In this document: positions 46,667 through 57,530 of the stretch, in pieces | Numbering within the stretch: position 1 is the stretch's first letter | Layout of the letters: each line of letters starts with the position of its first letter | From: Canna indica | Taxonomy: Eukaryota; Streptophyta; Magnoliopsida; Zingiberales; Cannaceae | DNA length: 64,000 nucleotides | Assembly (NCBI GenBank): GCA_034359265.1 | Contig: CP136890.1 | Coordinates: 98,853,501 to 98,917,500 of the forward strand | Direction: 5' to 3' | Notes under the pieces: generated by a model | Told to the model about the DNA's origin: nothing | Databases searched by the model: none | What the model saw: only the letters and a program-made list of their open reading frames with translations | Position numbers and translations under genes: made by a program

Positions 46667-47190
46667 GGACCTTCGGGTTTGTCAAGTCCTGTATGTGTCA
46701 TGACGGTCCCTAACGTGCATTGTAAATATTGCATCATGAGCATCCATGTAAAAATTGCATTGTAAAACGCGTCCGCGCACCGCCCACCGCTCTTGCTCAC
46801 GCCTAGGCAAACGGCCTCGTTTGCCTAGGCGTGGCATGGACGGTGGGGGTGTGCGAACATAGGAATTTTGTCATGCTCCTCGTGCTTTGAGGAACCTTGG
46901 GGGTGGCACTTGGGGGTTAGGCTCCGCAAGTATAGTACCCAGGTATAGCCTGGGCACACTCTAGTCTTTCGTTATTGCTTTCGTTCAAGCATTTTCCAGC
47001 ATTTTCATGCATTTGGCCATTTGGCCCAACAACGTTTTTGCGTCCAAGCACACGGAGGTTTCGGCCCACGCGAAGTGGGAGCCCGCGACTTTTCGACATT
47101 GGCCAAGCAGATTGGCTTAAGGCTGATTCCTCGCACGGGAAGCGAGGAAGCCGCACGGACATTTTCCGCCCAAACAGTTAGTCCGTGACA
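46661..47190 (+). repeat. 3' LTR
   Basis: Same length as the 5' LTR, with one difference seen. The last three codons of the gag-protease ORF, including its stop, overlap its start. Confidence 0.95.
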
Positions 47191-47414
47191 GAACGGTCGA
47201 CCGAAGTGTCCTAAAAAATGGTAGTATACCTTCGGTCACTCGGTCGGTCGATCGACGATCGACCGGACCTGCGACCGAACGAATGAAACAGTTAGTTTTC
47301 TGCCCATTGAGTTGGTTGTTTCATGTCATCTTCTCAAGGCTTATAAATAGAAGTCTTAGCAAGCCTTCCACCCTTTATCCAACATACTTTGAGCCATATT
47401 TTGATGATCCTTGA

Positions 47415-48053
47415 TAGGGGTGAGCAAACTTCACCGATTCACCGAAACCGAACCGAAACCGACCGAACCAAAACCGATTTAACCGAACCGAATTAACCGA
47501 ATTAATTTCGGTTCGGTTTTCGGTTAAAGAAATTTTTGGGTTCGGTTTTCGGTTCGGTAAATTAACCGACGGTTCGGTTAATTTATCGAATTAACCGAAT
47601 ATATATGTATATATATATGTATATGTATATATATATATAATAACATATATTAGATGTTGGTATTTGTCTTGGTGGTTAAGTGTTAGATATTGACTTTCCG
47701 CCGCCTGGGTTTGAATCCCATGTTGTGTAATAATATTTATTTAACATTCGGTATATATATATAATAGGTGTAAGTTATATATAAATTGATAGTATTGTTT
47801 GCTGAGATGGTTAGAAGGGTAAAAATTAAAATCTAATTTCTCAATAAGCTGAGTTCGAGTCCTTTCTTTGAATTTTTTTTTTTTCGGTTAACCGAACCAA
47901 ATTAACCGAACCGAACCGAATTAACCGAATTTTTTCGGTTCGGTAAATGGTTAAATTTTTTTCTTTGGTTCGGTTCGGTTAACCGAATTTTCGGTTCGGT
48001 TTACCGAATTTTCGGTTCGGTTTTTAACCGAACCGAACCGATGCTCACCCCTA
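47415..48053. mobile_element. hAT MITE with CGGTT-rich arms
   Basis: Termini TAGGGGTGAGCAAA and GATGCTCACCCCTA are inverted, and an 8-bp duplication atccttga flanks them (47407-47414, 48054-48061). Arms are dense in ttcggttcggtt and its inverse. The centre (47630-47880) is different: AT-rich with two tRNA-like stretches (separate entry). Confidence 0.93.
47650..47870 (+). repeat. Two tRNA-like (SINE-like) modules inside the MITE
   Basis: ggtggttaagtgttagat followed by gcctgggtttgaatcccatg (47672-47721), and gagatggttagaagg followed by gctgagttcgagtccttt (47801-47868), each resemble Pol III A- and B-box pairs (B-box GGTTCGANNCC). They lack tRNA cloverleaf ends, so they are not tRNA genes. Confidence 0.4.
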
Positions 48054-48408
48054 ATCCTTGAGCTTAATTGAGCCACAATTCTTGAAAACTCTAGTTTGAT
48101 CTCTCATCTCCTTGACATAGTCTTCAAGCTTCATCAATTCATCAATTTGAGGTATCAAGAGGACTATGAAATTGCTTTTGGAGCTAAGTATTTATTGTTT
48201 GATTTATTGCTCTATTAGTTATTGTATTTTGATGTTTATTTTTTTTGAGGAAAAGCAACTTGTATTCGTCAAGAGAATTGAGGAGTACAAGTATGGTAGG
48301 GAGAGAAAAGAAGGAGGAGATAAACAAAACTACATATAAGAAGAATTAAAAGACAACTAAGAGTAGAAAAGTTATCAAGAGCTACAGGAGAGGCCAAACA
48401 AAATAGCA

Positions 48409-51400
48409 CTATGCAACTTCATGAACATTTTGCTCTGAGTCTTCAAAGCATCGAGAATTTCGTTCCAACCAGATCTTCCACCGCCAAATCATAGTAGCAC
48501 GGAGTTTGAACATTTTAGAAGCTTTGCTATCATGACAAGCATCGGACCAAGGGGTGTACGTCAATGAAAAATGAGGAGTATGAGATATACACAGCATCCT
48601 CCTTCATCCAAGCAAGGTGAAGCTGCAAGTGGTGAAGAGATGGAGATGATCTTCAGGAGCACATCCGCATAGAACACAAGTTGGGTTAATCTGGAGTCCT
48701 CTAGCAAACAATCCGTCCTTAGTATGTAATTTCTTATTGAAGTATAGCCAATTCATTAGGGAGATGCTTCTTGGGCAAGCTACTTGCCATAAGAACTTTG
48801 TTTTTCCATCCATAACCCCTCGGTAGTTTAGTAAGCTATAAAGAGATTTGGTCGAGAATTCTCCATTGTTGTTCCACTTCCATAAGATGTCATCCTCTTC
48901 CGTATACGATAGAAAGGGGCTAATATGATTCGTCAAGCGGATAACATCTGAAATGGGGACATAGTTGTCAAACTGAATATTCCAACCTACTGGTGTGCCA
49001 AGCGAATCAAACTATTTGAGATCCGCAATACGAGCATTGGGAGCGGAAGCATGAGCGAACAAGGTTAGAAAAAGGTGCATAAGTGGTGAGGGACCAGTCC
49101 GTCGATCGTACCAAAATTTAAAACGACGATCATTTCCAACCACCAAGTTTGAGGACAACATAAAAATATCAACCATGGAAAAGATGCTCGTCCAAATTTG
49201 TGATAAAGAGGATCTGTCAGATGAACCAACCCCCATAGAATAAGGATAAAGAGCTTTGATGATGTCAGGCCATAATAGATCATTTTTCTTCCAAAACCTC
49301 CAAAGTCAGCTCCCCAATCTAGCTTTATTATGCAACTTTATATTAATAATCCCCATGCCACCGTCTTGAATATCTGCTTCCAAGGTTTGCCAGTTGACCA
49401 AGCACCTACCCTTGACATTAGCTTCCGAGGGGCCACACTCGAAAAAGCGTCTTCTTCTTTGATCAATTTTCTTAATTACCCAACATGGTGCTTCAAAAAT
49501 TGAAAGCAGGTAAGAAGCTTGACTCGTCAAGGTGCTATTAATGAGAGTCAGTCTACTTGCTCTAGAAAGGTTACGGCCTTGCCATGAAGCCAACATAATA
49601 TCGAATTTGCTGATCAACTTATAGCAGTCTTCTTTGATGAGTTTGCCTCCTCTAAGCGGAAGGCCCAAATATTGTATCGGGAAATTACCTGTCGAGCAAC
49701 CAATAATATTTGCCAAGGTATTTGCCAGATGTTTATTTCCACCAAGATGAATAACTTTAGTCTTGCTGGCATTGATCGTGAGACCTATTGCTAATTCAAA
49801 ACATTTGAAGAGGAGTCTGATTTGAGAAAAAATAATGGGTGGAAGCTTTGCAAAACATAATCAAGTCATCAGCAAATAAGATGTGGGAGATGCCATCGGG
49901 TAGACAATCATGAAGAACACCTTGAAAGATACCCCGACGAACCGCGGAGCTAATTAATCGAGAAAGAGTGTCGACCACCAAATTGAAGATCAAAGGTGAA
50001 AGTGGATTACCTTGCCTGAGACCACAACGGTGAGCGAAGGAAGTATCGGGAATGCCATTAATCAGGATTGACGAGGATGAAGATCGGAGGAGACAAGATA
50101 TCCAAGAGATCCAACTATTGGAGAATCCTTTGGCCTCAAGCATATGCTCAATAACTCCAATCAATACTATCGAACGCCTTAGCAAAATCAAATTTGATGA
50201 TACATGAATCTTGATCCAACAGCTTGCAAGCACCAATAGTTTTTGATACTGTCATAAAGCAATCTAAAGTACTTCTACCTTGAGTGAACGCACCTTGTTT
50301 ATTGTCGATGAGAGATTTCATATGCATAGCCAATCTGTTAGAGAGTAATTTTGAGAAGATCTTGATGAGACTGTTTTCTAGACTGATGGGGCGAAAGTCA
50401 TTCGTTGAGTTTGAGCCTTCTTTTTTTGGAATCAAAGTAATGAAGGTAGAATTAATTCTTTGGAGATCTGCGGGCTGCAACATCAAGTCGTTGAGGATTT
50501 TGGTGATCGAGGGGCCGAGATCAGTCCAAAAAACTTTGAAGAATTCCATAGGAATACCGTCTAGTACAGGCGACTTATGATATTTCATAGATTTAATAAC
50601 CTGGTCTACCTCTGCGGTAGTAAAAGGAGCATCAAGATTACTTAGTTTGAGCCGAGGAGGGAGAATTTCAGACCAGTTAATTTGAAGAAGAGGAGGATGA
50701 GAAACTCCCAAAACATTGAGAAAATGAGCCTGAAAATGGGTCGCAATCTCCTCCTGATTTGATGTCACCCCTTGATCCGTGACTAAGCTACCAATCCAGT
50801 TAAATCTTCTTCTATTAGAAGCACATTGCTGAAAATATTTGGTGTTCCGATCCCCTTCTTTGAGCCATCTCTTTTTAGCTCTTTGGCGCTAGTATTGCTC
50901 TTCAGAGGAATATAATTTCTCAAGACCCTCTTTAGCCTCTTTAAGGCAGACCAAGTCAGAAGGGTTAAAATTTCCAGACTCTAATCGGTGACTAAGCGTA
51001 GAAATTTTATCCTCCAGCAACTTGCGCTCAAAATTATAACTTTTTTGTTTGAGAAAAGCCCAGTCCTTGATAGTACGTCTTAGGACTTTCCAAGCTTTGA
51101 TCCATCCATAGAGAACCCCTCCCGTTCTTGAAGAGTCTGACGCGTGCATCCTTAGACCTTCTTTGATAACTCTTGCGAACTCAATCTGATTGAACCAGGA
51201 TACTTTCATCCTAAAATGTTTGATCATCTTAGGACCTCGATGCCTGGAGTTGAGAATGAGAGGATTGTGGTCGAAAAGCCGTCGTGATCCTCCCGAGATT
51301 CTGAACAAAGGGCATTTGTTAGCCAGAAGAGGGCTGATAAGAATACGGTCCAATTTTGCAAGAATACGACGGATTTTGATTGTTTGTCTAGGTGTATGTT

Positions 51401-51955
51401 ACCCCATAAATTTGTATATCATGTAGGCCAGAGTCAACAATGAATTTAGAGAAAAGCCTGGAGTCCCTAGGGTTCCCAGAGCAGTTATGCCTTTCGAAGT
51501 TTCCTTTAGTGAGGTTGAAGTCTCCACCCAAGATATGAAGTTCGGAGACGTCATTGATGATGTTATAGAGGTTGCGGATAAAAGAACGACTCTCGTTTCT
51601 TTGTGGAGGCCCATAAACACCCGTAAAGGTTAGCACACAATCAGCCATATTAAATCTTAAGTTAATCGAAATAAAAGAATCACCAGTAAAACAAGTGTCC
51701 AAAGAGCAGGATTCCAAATCATTAGAAGACCACCAGACATGCCAGATGAATTACCAGCCATATAATTGTCCAGATGATTACTTCTAAAACCACAAATTTG
51801 CTTAACAAGTCGGCTAGAAATTTGAGATAACTTAGTCTCACACAAAAAAGCAACGCTACATGATTCTTCCCGAATGAGCTATTTGATCATATACCTCTTG
51901 CTGAGACGATTGAGGCTATGGGCATTCCAAATGCAGCATTGAAGAAGAGAGTAGA
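48409..51955 (-). pseudogene. LINE ORF2: endonuclease, reverse transcriptase, zf-RVT (broken)
   Basis: From the right: an endonuclease start near 51950 (CCIWNAHSLNRLSKRYMIK, then a stop, then LIREESCSVAFLCETKL), FTGVYGPPQ, LGGDFNLTKG, and a FDHNPL motif where SDHNPL is usual. Reverse transcriptase begins near 50770 with IPMEFFKVFW, TLIPKKEGSN, FRPISLENSLIKIFSKLLSN, QGAFTQGRST and FDFAKAFDSIDW, then after a frameshift GLRQGNPLSPLIFNLVVD and the catalytic FADDLIMFC. The maturase-like region YLGLPLRGG and the zf-RVT finger CVLCGCAPEDHLHLFTTC follow, ending IWLERNSRCFE. No RNase H is seen. Several frameshifts and at least one stop make it inactive. Confidence 0.92.
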
Positions 51956-52098
51956 CATAGCAACTAATGACAACACCACAAAACAGGAAAATAGACAGCA
52001 CCTGGAGGAGTCATCATGCTTCGACAGGAGACAGCCCTCAGAACTTCAGCCGGCAATCCAGAGAGAGTGAAACCCAGTTTAGCAATGGATGCAAGCAC
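51956..52098 (-). other. LINE inter-ORF spacer
   Basis: About 140 bases between the ORF1 stop and the start of the endonuclease homology, as expected for L1 elements. Confidence 0.6.
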
Positions 52099-54254
52099 TT
52101 AATTGTTCAAGCATGAGACCACACCTGCAGAGCTAGAGCCGCAACAATCCGGAGCTATAGTTTCGAGAGGAGAGGAAGAGACACTTCCGTCCAAGAGAGC
52201 AGCTTTGCGTTGTTTGGCTTTAAACAAGGAATGGCAATGATTACGATTCTTGGAAGCTAAGCTGCTGCTTCTGCGCACAGTAATGGGCCTGCTAGGAGAA
52301 GAACGAATGTTAGCACTTGAGGCGCATGACATGGAACTCAGAGAAGCGATGGAAACTTCCGTTGCATGGGTTCCCGAATCACAGTCCTTTAGAGAAAAAG
52401 CTGAAGGAGCGAGACCAGGAATAAGACCTGATGCTGAGCCATAGTTGCCAAGAGATCCATCAACAGGAGAAGATAGATTGGTCAACAAAGAAACCACATC
52501 AGCAGGGGGGTTGAGCCAGCGAGGAAGAGTGCAGAATTTAAACATGGCCCTGACGGCCCATCACAAGACAGTCCCAGTAGAGAAAAGGGCATGGAAAGAG
52601 CTATCGGGCGGGAACAGATCAAAGCGATAGTAGGATCCGAACCCGAGCTAAGATAATGACCGTAGCTCGCTCGCAAAAAACAAACATCCTTGTTTAAAAA
52701 AGAACTAGCTGTCAATGTCAGGATGGAGATGAAAGAAGAAGGTCTTGCAGCATGAAGAGAAGACGTGCAGATAGCTTCTTGCCATAAGCAAGCAAGAAGT
52801 CGAGAAACCTTCAGAGGATCAACAAAAATCCCAACGCAGCCGCCGACACCATCTGGGGAGCTGCCATCCATCAGCTCTTGCACCATCCCGAAAAAGCAAT
52901 GCGCAGAAACCCGACCAAAGGTGGCAGAGGAACGTGCCGAGATAGTGCAAGCTCGACCAGAGCCAGCAGGAGAAGCCAACAGACAGTGATTGCCGAACTG
53001 ATGAAGAATGCCAAACTGACGAAGAACGCCGACAATCTTTAGATGTCTCTTCACCCTCCAGACCATGGGAAGCTTCTCAGCATGGGCATGGGGCAAGGAG
53101 GATGAAGGCATGCCCACCGAGAGGGCGTGACGCGAACCATGACGGCGACCCACACCCGCAGTCTTGTAACCAGACAGATCAGCAACATCACTAGAGTCCT
53201 CCATCGGCTCGTCTTCCACCGGATCAAGGTCAGGGTTCAAAGCATCTTCATCAGGCTCAGCACCATCTTCAGGAGGTAGAGGAGGAAGATCTTCAACAGG
53301 CGGGTGCTCAGGGTGATATAAGGCTTGCTGCCAAGCAAGAACAACAACAACTTGGAAGCTACAATCCTCCGCATCCGCCTGAATGAAGTCCGGGATATCT
53401 TCGATAGCTCGCACCCGAGCTTGAACTCAGCAAGCAGTAAAGTCTTTCCACTCAAGCGTTGTCTCATCGACCGCTTCAAATGTCACAAAGGGACAAACCA
53501 ACGCCGAGAGGGAGTCCTGATTCCAGAATATAATAGGCAGATTGCGAAGCTCAAGACATAACTGGATCGTCGGCGGAGGAATGGCGAAAAAAGCAGCTTC
53601 ACGTCTACATTCACAGACCTCAAGCAAAGCGTGACGCCAAGGGAGAAGCGCCATCCTCAACAAACATTCTCGAAAGTAAGCGCCATTCTCCGTTGCCGGA
53701 GTGGTAACGAGGAATCGCCCATCAGGAAGTCGTCGTTGGCGCCAAAGACTATGACGAGGACGACCGTTCCGAAATTGAGACGCCAAAAAACCCGCTACAT
53801 CGGCCGAGGGAGGAAGCTGACCCCTCACAGAGACCACAACGCAATGCCTTGCTAGGTATCGAGCTCGATCAGCCGTGGAAGCATAGTTCGGCAACATAAC
53901 TTGAACACGACGCGATTCATGCGAGGCCTGAGAGGAATGAACGAAGCTACCCATGGCGAAAGAGGCAGAAGGAGCCAAGAAATGCTTCTTAGGGGAGGAG
54001 CAGATAGGATGCGAGGAAAAAGAAGAAGAAGCATGAAGAGAGGATTTCAAGGAGGAGCCAGCACGATATGAAGAGTAAGCAGAGCACCTATGCCATTGGT
54101 GATTGGAGCGGAAGCAAAAGAAACAACACGGACGTGCAGAGCAAGCGGAGGCGCGATGTCCAGACTTAAAGCATGAGAAACATTTTTTGGAAGCACGAAG
54201 GTAGCCAATAAATGCTACAGGATCAGAATGAGCTGAGTGGCTAGGGAGACGTGC

Positions 54255-54273
54255 GGGGGGGGGGGGGGGGGGG
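54255..54273. repeat. 19-G homopolymer
   Basis: An uninterrupted run of G within the proline-coding part of LINE ORF1 (minus strand poly-C). A 9-G run follows at 54305. The length is prone to sequencing or assembly error. Confidence 0.9.
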
Positions 54274-54455
54274 AGCACGTGGCGGGAGATGAGATACCGA
54301 CGGAGGGGGGGGGAGATGAGATTTAATGCCCCAACGAACCACGTCTGCAAAGGAAGTACCAGAGCTGATCCAAGAATGAGAAGAGGGTTTGGGCGCATCC
54401 ACAACCACAACTCGACGACCACGGGATGAGCGAGTGACAGTGGACCAGCCAAAAG

Positions 54456-55001
54456 TAGGGATGTCAACGGGGCGGGGCGGGTAGGGGGGTGCCTACCCAC
54501 TACTCGTCCCGCGAAATAAATGGGTACCCGTTACTCGTTTATTCCCCGCGGGTATTAAAAATGGGTACCCATTTAATTACCCGTGGGGGGACGAATACCC
54601 ACGGGTATTGACAGGTACCTATGACAGTTTTAAAAAATGTAAACTTTGACATTTTGATAAGAATTTTAAATATAAACTCTTTTCAAATAAATACACAATA
54701 TTTTGATAACAACTTCAAATATAAACAATTAAACACACTTCAATGGGTAGGTAGTGGATAATGGATATTGACTATTGAATTAAGTTAGGAACTTAGGATT
54801 TTTTAGTATATGTATTGAGGGTAAAATAGTAATTTATTAATTCTCACGGGTAACGGGTACCCGCGGGTACGGGTACTATGATACTCGTACCCGTCCCGTT
54901 TAATAAACGGGTATGAAAAATTACCAGCGAAATACCCGCGGGTAAAAAACTACCCCCATACCCGCGGGTACCCGCCTAAACGGGTTTTTTTGCCATCCCT
55001 A
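54456..55001. mobile_element. hAT MITE with GGGTACCCG-rich arms, inside LINE ORF1
   Basis: Termini TAGGGATGTCAACGGGGC and TTTTTTTGCCATCCCTA are inverted. The flanking 8-mers gccaaaag and gccagaag (54448-54455, 55002-55009) differ at one base. The arms carry repeated acgggtacccg. The middle is AT-rich with no ORF. Confidence 0.9.
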
Positions 55002-55735
55002 GCCAGAAGCAACAGAAAGGGAAGGGAAGGAAGAGAGGGGAGGCGACTGAGAGGAGGAAGCCACGAGATCCTCACAACCCGATCCCTGCGGAGAAGAGAC
55101 CGAAATCCAGCCAGGATGCTGAAGAGAGAGCTTCAAGAGGGGTGGAAAAGATGGCGACGAAGAAGGGGAGGGAGGTAGACGAGAGGAGGAGGGGGGAGGC
55201 GCCATCCACATTTCGTATTTTGGTGTTTATTTCATAGTATTAAAGCTTGTGTAAACCTAGGTTGCTAGGTTTGATTGAGTTGATGATTGCCTTGGTGTTA
55301 AGACTTAAATCCACCATTGTAAACTTAGTTTATTAGGATTAGTTGAGTTATCTTTTAGGTTGATGTGGGAGAGTGCTCTCGGTAGGAAGACGAGATACTT
55401 CCGGGTGTGAAAGTGCCTTCGGTTTGAGAGCGGAGACTTTCCGGTGTAAAGTCCCCTTTGTAAGGGAAATGATATAATCTAGTAAACTTAGTTTGGAAAT
55501 TCTAAGCGGGGTGCTTAGGTGGTGGAGTAGGCATTGAGGCCGAACCACTATAAATAATTGTGTTAGCATTGTTCTCTTTGTGTATCACATTATTTATCTT
55601 CATTACTCGCTTTCGCATTTAGTCGTTGAATTGTAAATTGTCTAAGTAGTTTAAGAAAAGTTTAAAATCGGAATTAGGCGATAAAATTAGTTAACATACT
55701 ATTCACCCCCTTCTAGTGTGACCATTTCATCAACA

Positions 55736-56792
55736 CATACTTTTTCAAAAATTTTGGAGGATGGTTTGGCATGCATTGGAGGGTCACGGCTAGATGGTTT
55801 CGATGAGTTCCTGTTGCTCCTTAGCCTTACTTCATCTGGAATCATGCAATAGTTTGGTACCATATATCACCATCGAGATGTATGATACATTTTATTTACG
55901 AATTTACATATCTTTTTATCGTTCATTTGAAGGTAACTTGCTGTTTTATTATAGGGCATGAGCTGGGGAAGCCTCTTGCAGTGTTGCAAACATGGTGCTT
56001 CACTTTTCTCTGGTGCACATGGAGTAAGAATTGTCATCCTTTGGATTCTGTTAGTCATTTGGAATGTTGTACAAAATAATGTGAAGGTTTTCAAAAGGTG
56101 TTGCCGAAGTTATGCATTATTATTCACGAAGACATTTTCTGTGACTCTTGTCTGATGAACGGTAAAATTATTGTACTGATCCATGGAATGGAACCATTGT
56201 TCACTATGAAGTGATGAAAAAAAAATAAATTTTTTCCTAAGAATATGAAGTCTTAAAATTCTCTATAAAACCGAATATAATATATGAAATTTTCAAAATT
56301 AGAATTTAAACAAAAAAACTCAAAATACATTTGTACTAAAATTGTTTAAAGTTGTCGTTTTGATTATGAAAATATATTTTAAAATTTCAAAAAAAATTAT
56401 AATAATTTTAAATTAGTGAATGATTTTTTAAAATAATTTTCAAAAAATTTTAAGATGCATTTTCATGGTTAAATGACTACTTCCAGTGACTATTTTAATC
56501 ATGAAAATATATTTTAATTTTTTTTAAAAAAATTCATTCATTAATTTAGAATTATTATAAATTTTTAGAGATTTTAGAATATATTTTCATAATCAAAATG
56601 ACAACTTTAAATAATTTTAATATAATGATATTTTGGATATTTTTTTGATTTAATTTTGATTTCGAAAATTTTGAATATTATATTTAATTTTAGGAAATTT
56701 TGAGATTTCATATTGTGGTTTAGAAAAATTGCTGAAAAATAATAGGCTATGAAATGTTAGAAAATTAGATAGAAATAAGTTTATGCATGTAT
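55736..56792. other. Non-repetitive stretch then AT-rich repeat; no confident gene
   Basis: 55736-56200 has moderate GC and short open frames (for example GHELGKPLAVLQTWCFTFLW), suggesting a decayed gene piece, but I recognise no family. 56230-56760 is AT-rich with inverted phrases such as aaaatatattttaa and its inverse, likely an old MITE. Confidence 0.3.
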
Positions 56793-56800
56793 GAAACAAG

Positions 56801-57243
56801 TAGGGTTGTCCGTTCGGTTCGAACCGAATCGAATTTGTTCAAATCGATTTTTTTTTTATACCCGAATTCCAACCCGAATCCGAACCGAACTATACCTAAA
56901 CCGATTTAACCCAAACCAAAATTATTCGGTTCGGTTCGGTTTTCAACCCGAAAACCAAAATTTTAATTATTTTAATTAAAAATTAAAAATTAAAAATAAT
57001 TACTTAATACCTATTTAAGTAATTCTATTAAAAATTTAAAATATATATTATTATTTTAATTAATTCGGTTTTCGGTTCGGGTCGGTTCCCGAATTCCGAA
57101 AACCGAATCCGAACCGAAATTCAAATTTCGGTTCGGTTCGGGTCAGAGAACCGAACCTACAACGGTTGAAACCGAACTGAACCAAAAAATTCGGTTTGGT
57201 TTTTCGATTCGGTTCGGTGTGAACCGAATCATGGACAGCCCTA
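56801..57243. mobile_element. hAT MITE, 443 bp
   Basis: TAGGGTTGTCCGTTCGG at the left, the inverse of TAGGGCTGTCCATGATTCGG at the right, and a perfect 8-bp duplication gaaacaag (56793-56800, 57244-57251). Arms are rich in ttcggttcgg. No coding region. Confidence 0.95.
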
Positions 57244-57530
57244 GAAACAAGGAACAATATTCGTATGGTTATATCTGATGTGCACAAAATAATGAAATAT
57301 CCATCACCAGGTACTTTTAGAAATTTTTAGAGTTGTCGAGCGAATTGCTGTTCCATGTCACCATTCAAATAACTAATTATTGAAATATTATTGACAGTAA
57401 AATATCATTTAAATAAATAGATAGTTCAAGTACCTTGTTAGTAGCCAACTGAATATATTGGTTAAAAATTTAGAATTCGAATTCTAGTATAATCACCTAC
57501 TGTGACTTTCTATATTTGTTTTTAAAAAAA

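Larger units (their letters stand above)
43591..47190 (+). mobile_element. Young gag-protease-only LTR retrotransposon (Ty3/Gypsy-like)
   Basis: Two 530-bp LTRs (43591-44120, 46661-47190) begin TGTTAGGGACC and end CCGTGACA. The only difference I found is G/C in the motif cggccca(g/c)gcgaag. A 4-bp repeat, gaac, flanks the element. A primer-binding site for initiator-Met tRNA follows the left LTR and a purine tract precedes the right one. The 2.54 kb interior has a single long ORF (44264-46666) with gag and aspartic-protease regions but no reverse transcriptase, RNase H or integrase. It must have moved using enzymes from a relative. Near-identical LTRs show the insertion is very recent. It interrupts the older LTR-type element. 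Confidence 0.93.
52099..55211 (-). pseudogene. LINE ORF1: gag-like protein with zinc knuckles (broken)
   Basis: Starts MWMAPPPSSSRLPP at 55211, is split by the hAT MITE (54456-55001), and resumes FGWSTVTRSSRGRRVVVV. It then reaches FADVVRWGIKSHL, where a homopolymer of 19 G (54255-54273) probably causes a frameshift. Zinc knuckles follow: CFSCFKSGHRASAC and CCFFCFRSNHQWHRC. A TGA at 53427-53429 interrupts the frame; an acidic segment (EDLPPLPPEDGAEPDEDA) and a frameshift near 52545 precede the C-terminus ending SSAGVVSCLNN. This fits the RNA-binding ORF1 of plant L1 elements. Confidence 0.85.
48241..55214 (-). mobile_element. Full-length L1-type LINE
   Basis: Flanked by 17-bp direct repeats with one mismatch, gtattttg(a/g)tgtttatt at 48224-48240 and 55215-55231. 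The minus-strand 3' end at 48241 finishes in an A-rich run. It carries ORF1 (zinc knuckles) and ORF2 (AP endonuclease, reverse transcriptase, zf-RVT) in the standard L1 order. About 6.4 kb without the hAT MITE at 54456-55001. Both ORFs are broken. Confidence 0.93.
42991..55735 (-). mobile_element. Split LTR-type element hosting the nested insertions
   Basis: Reading the minus strand from 55735: TGTTGATGAAATGG, then cactagaagggggtgaatag, a zone with tatagtggttcggcc, and after the insertions are removed a zone rich in gatcgaccgaccg palindromes. This is the same architecture as the sequence at 36892-38271. The surviving pieces are 55215-55735, 48062-48240, 47191-47414 and roughly 42991-43590 (about 1.5 kb in total). 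The left boundary is simply where the segmental duplication stops; no target-site duplication was found. Confidence 0.5.

Noticed and set aside
43847..47181. Identical small ORFs at 43847-44111 and 46917-47181 on both strands.
   Set aside because: They are the same LTR sequence twice; overlapping opposite frames with no family resemblance.
47650..47870. Functional tRNA genes.
   Set aside because: Box-like motifs only; no acceptor stem, anticodon arm or cloverleaf could be drawn.
55958..56155. Open frame of 65 codons after the nested complex.
   Set aside because: No family recognised in any frame; composition not convincing; reported only as an unassigned stretch.
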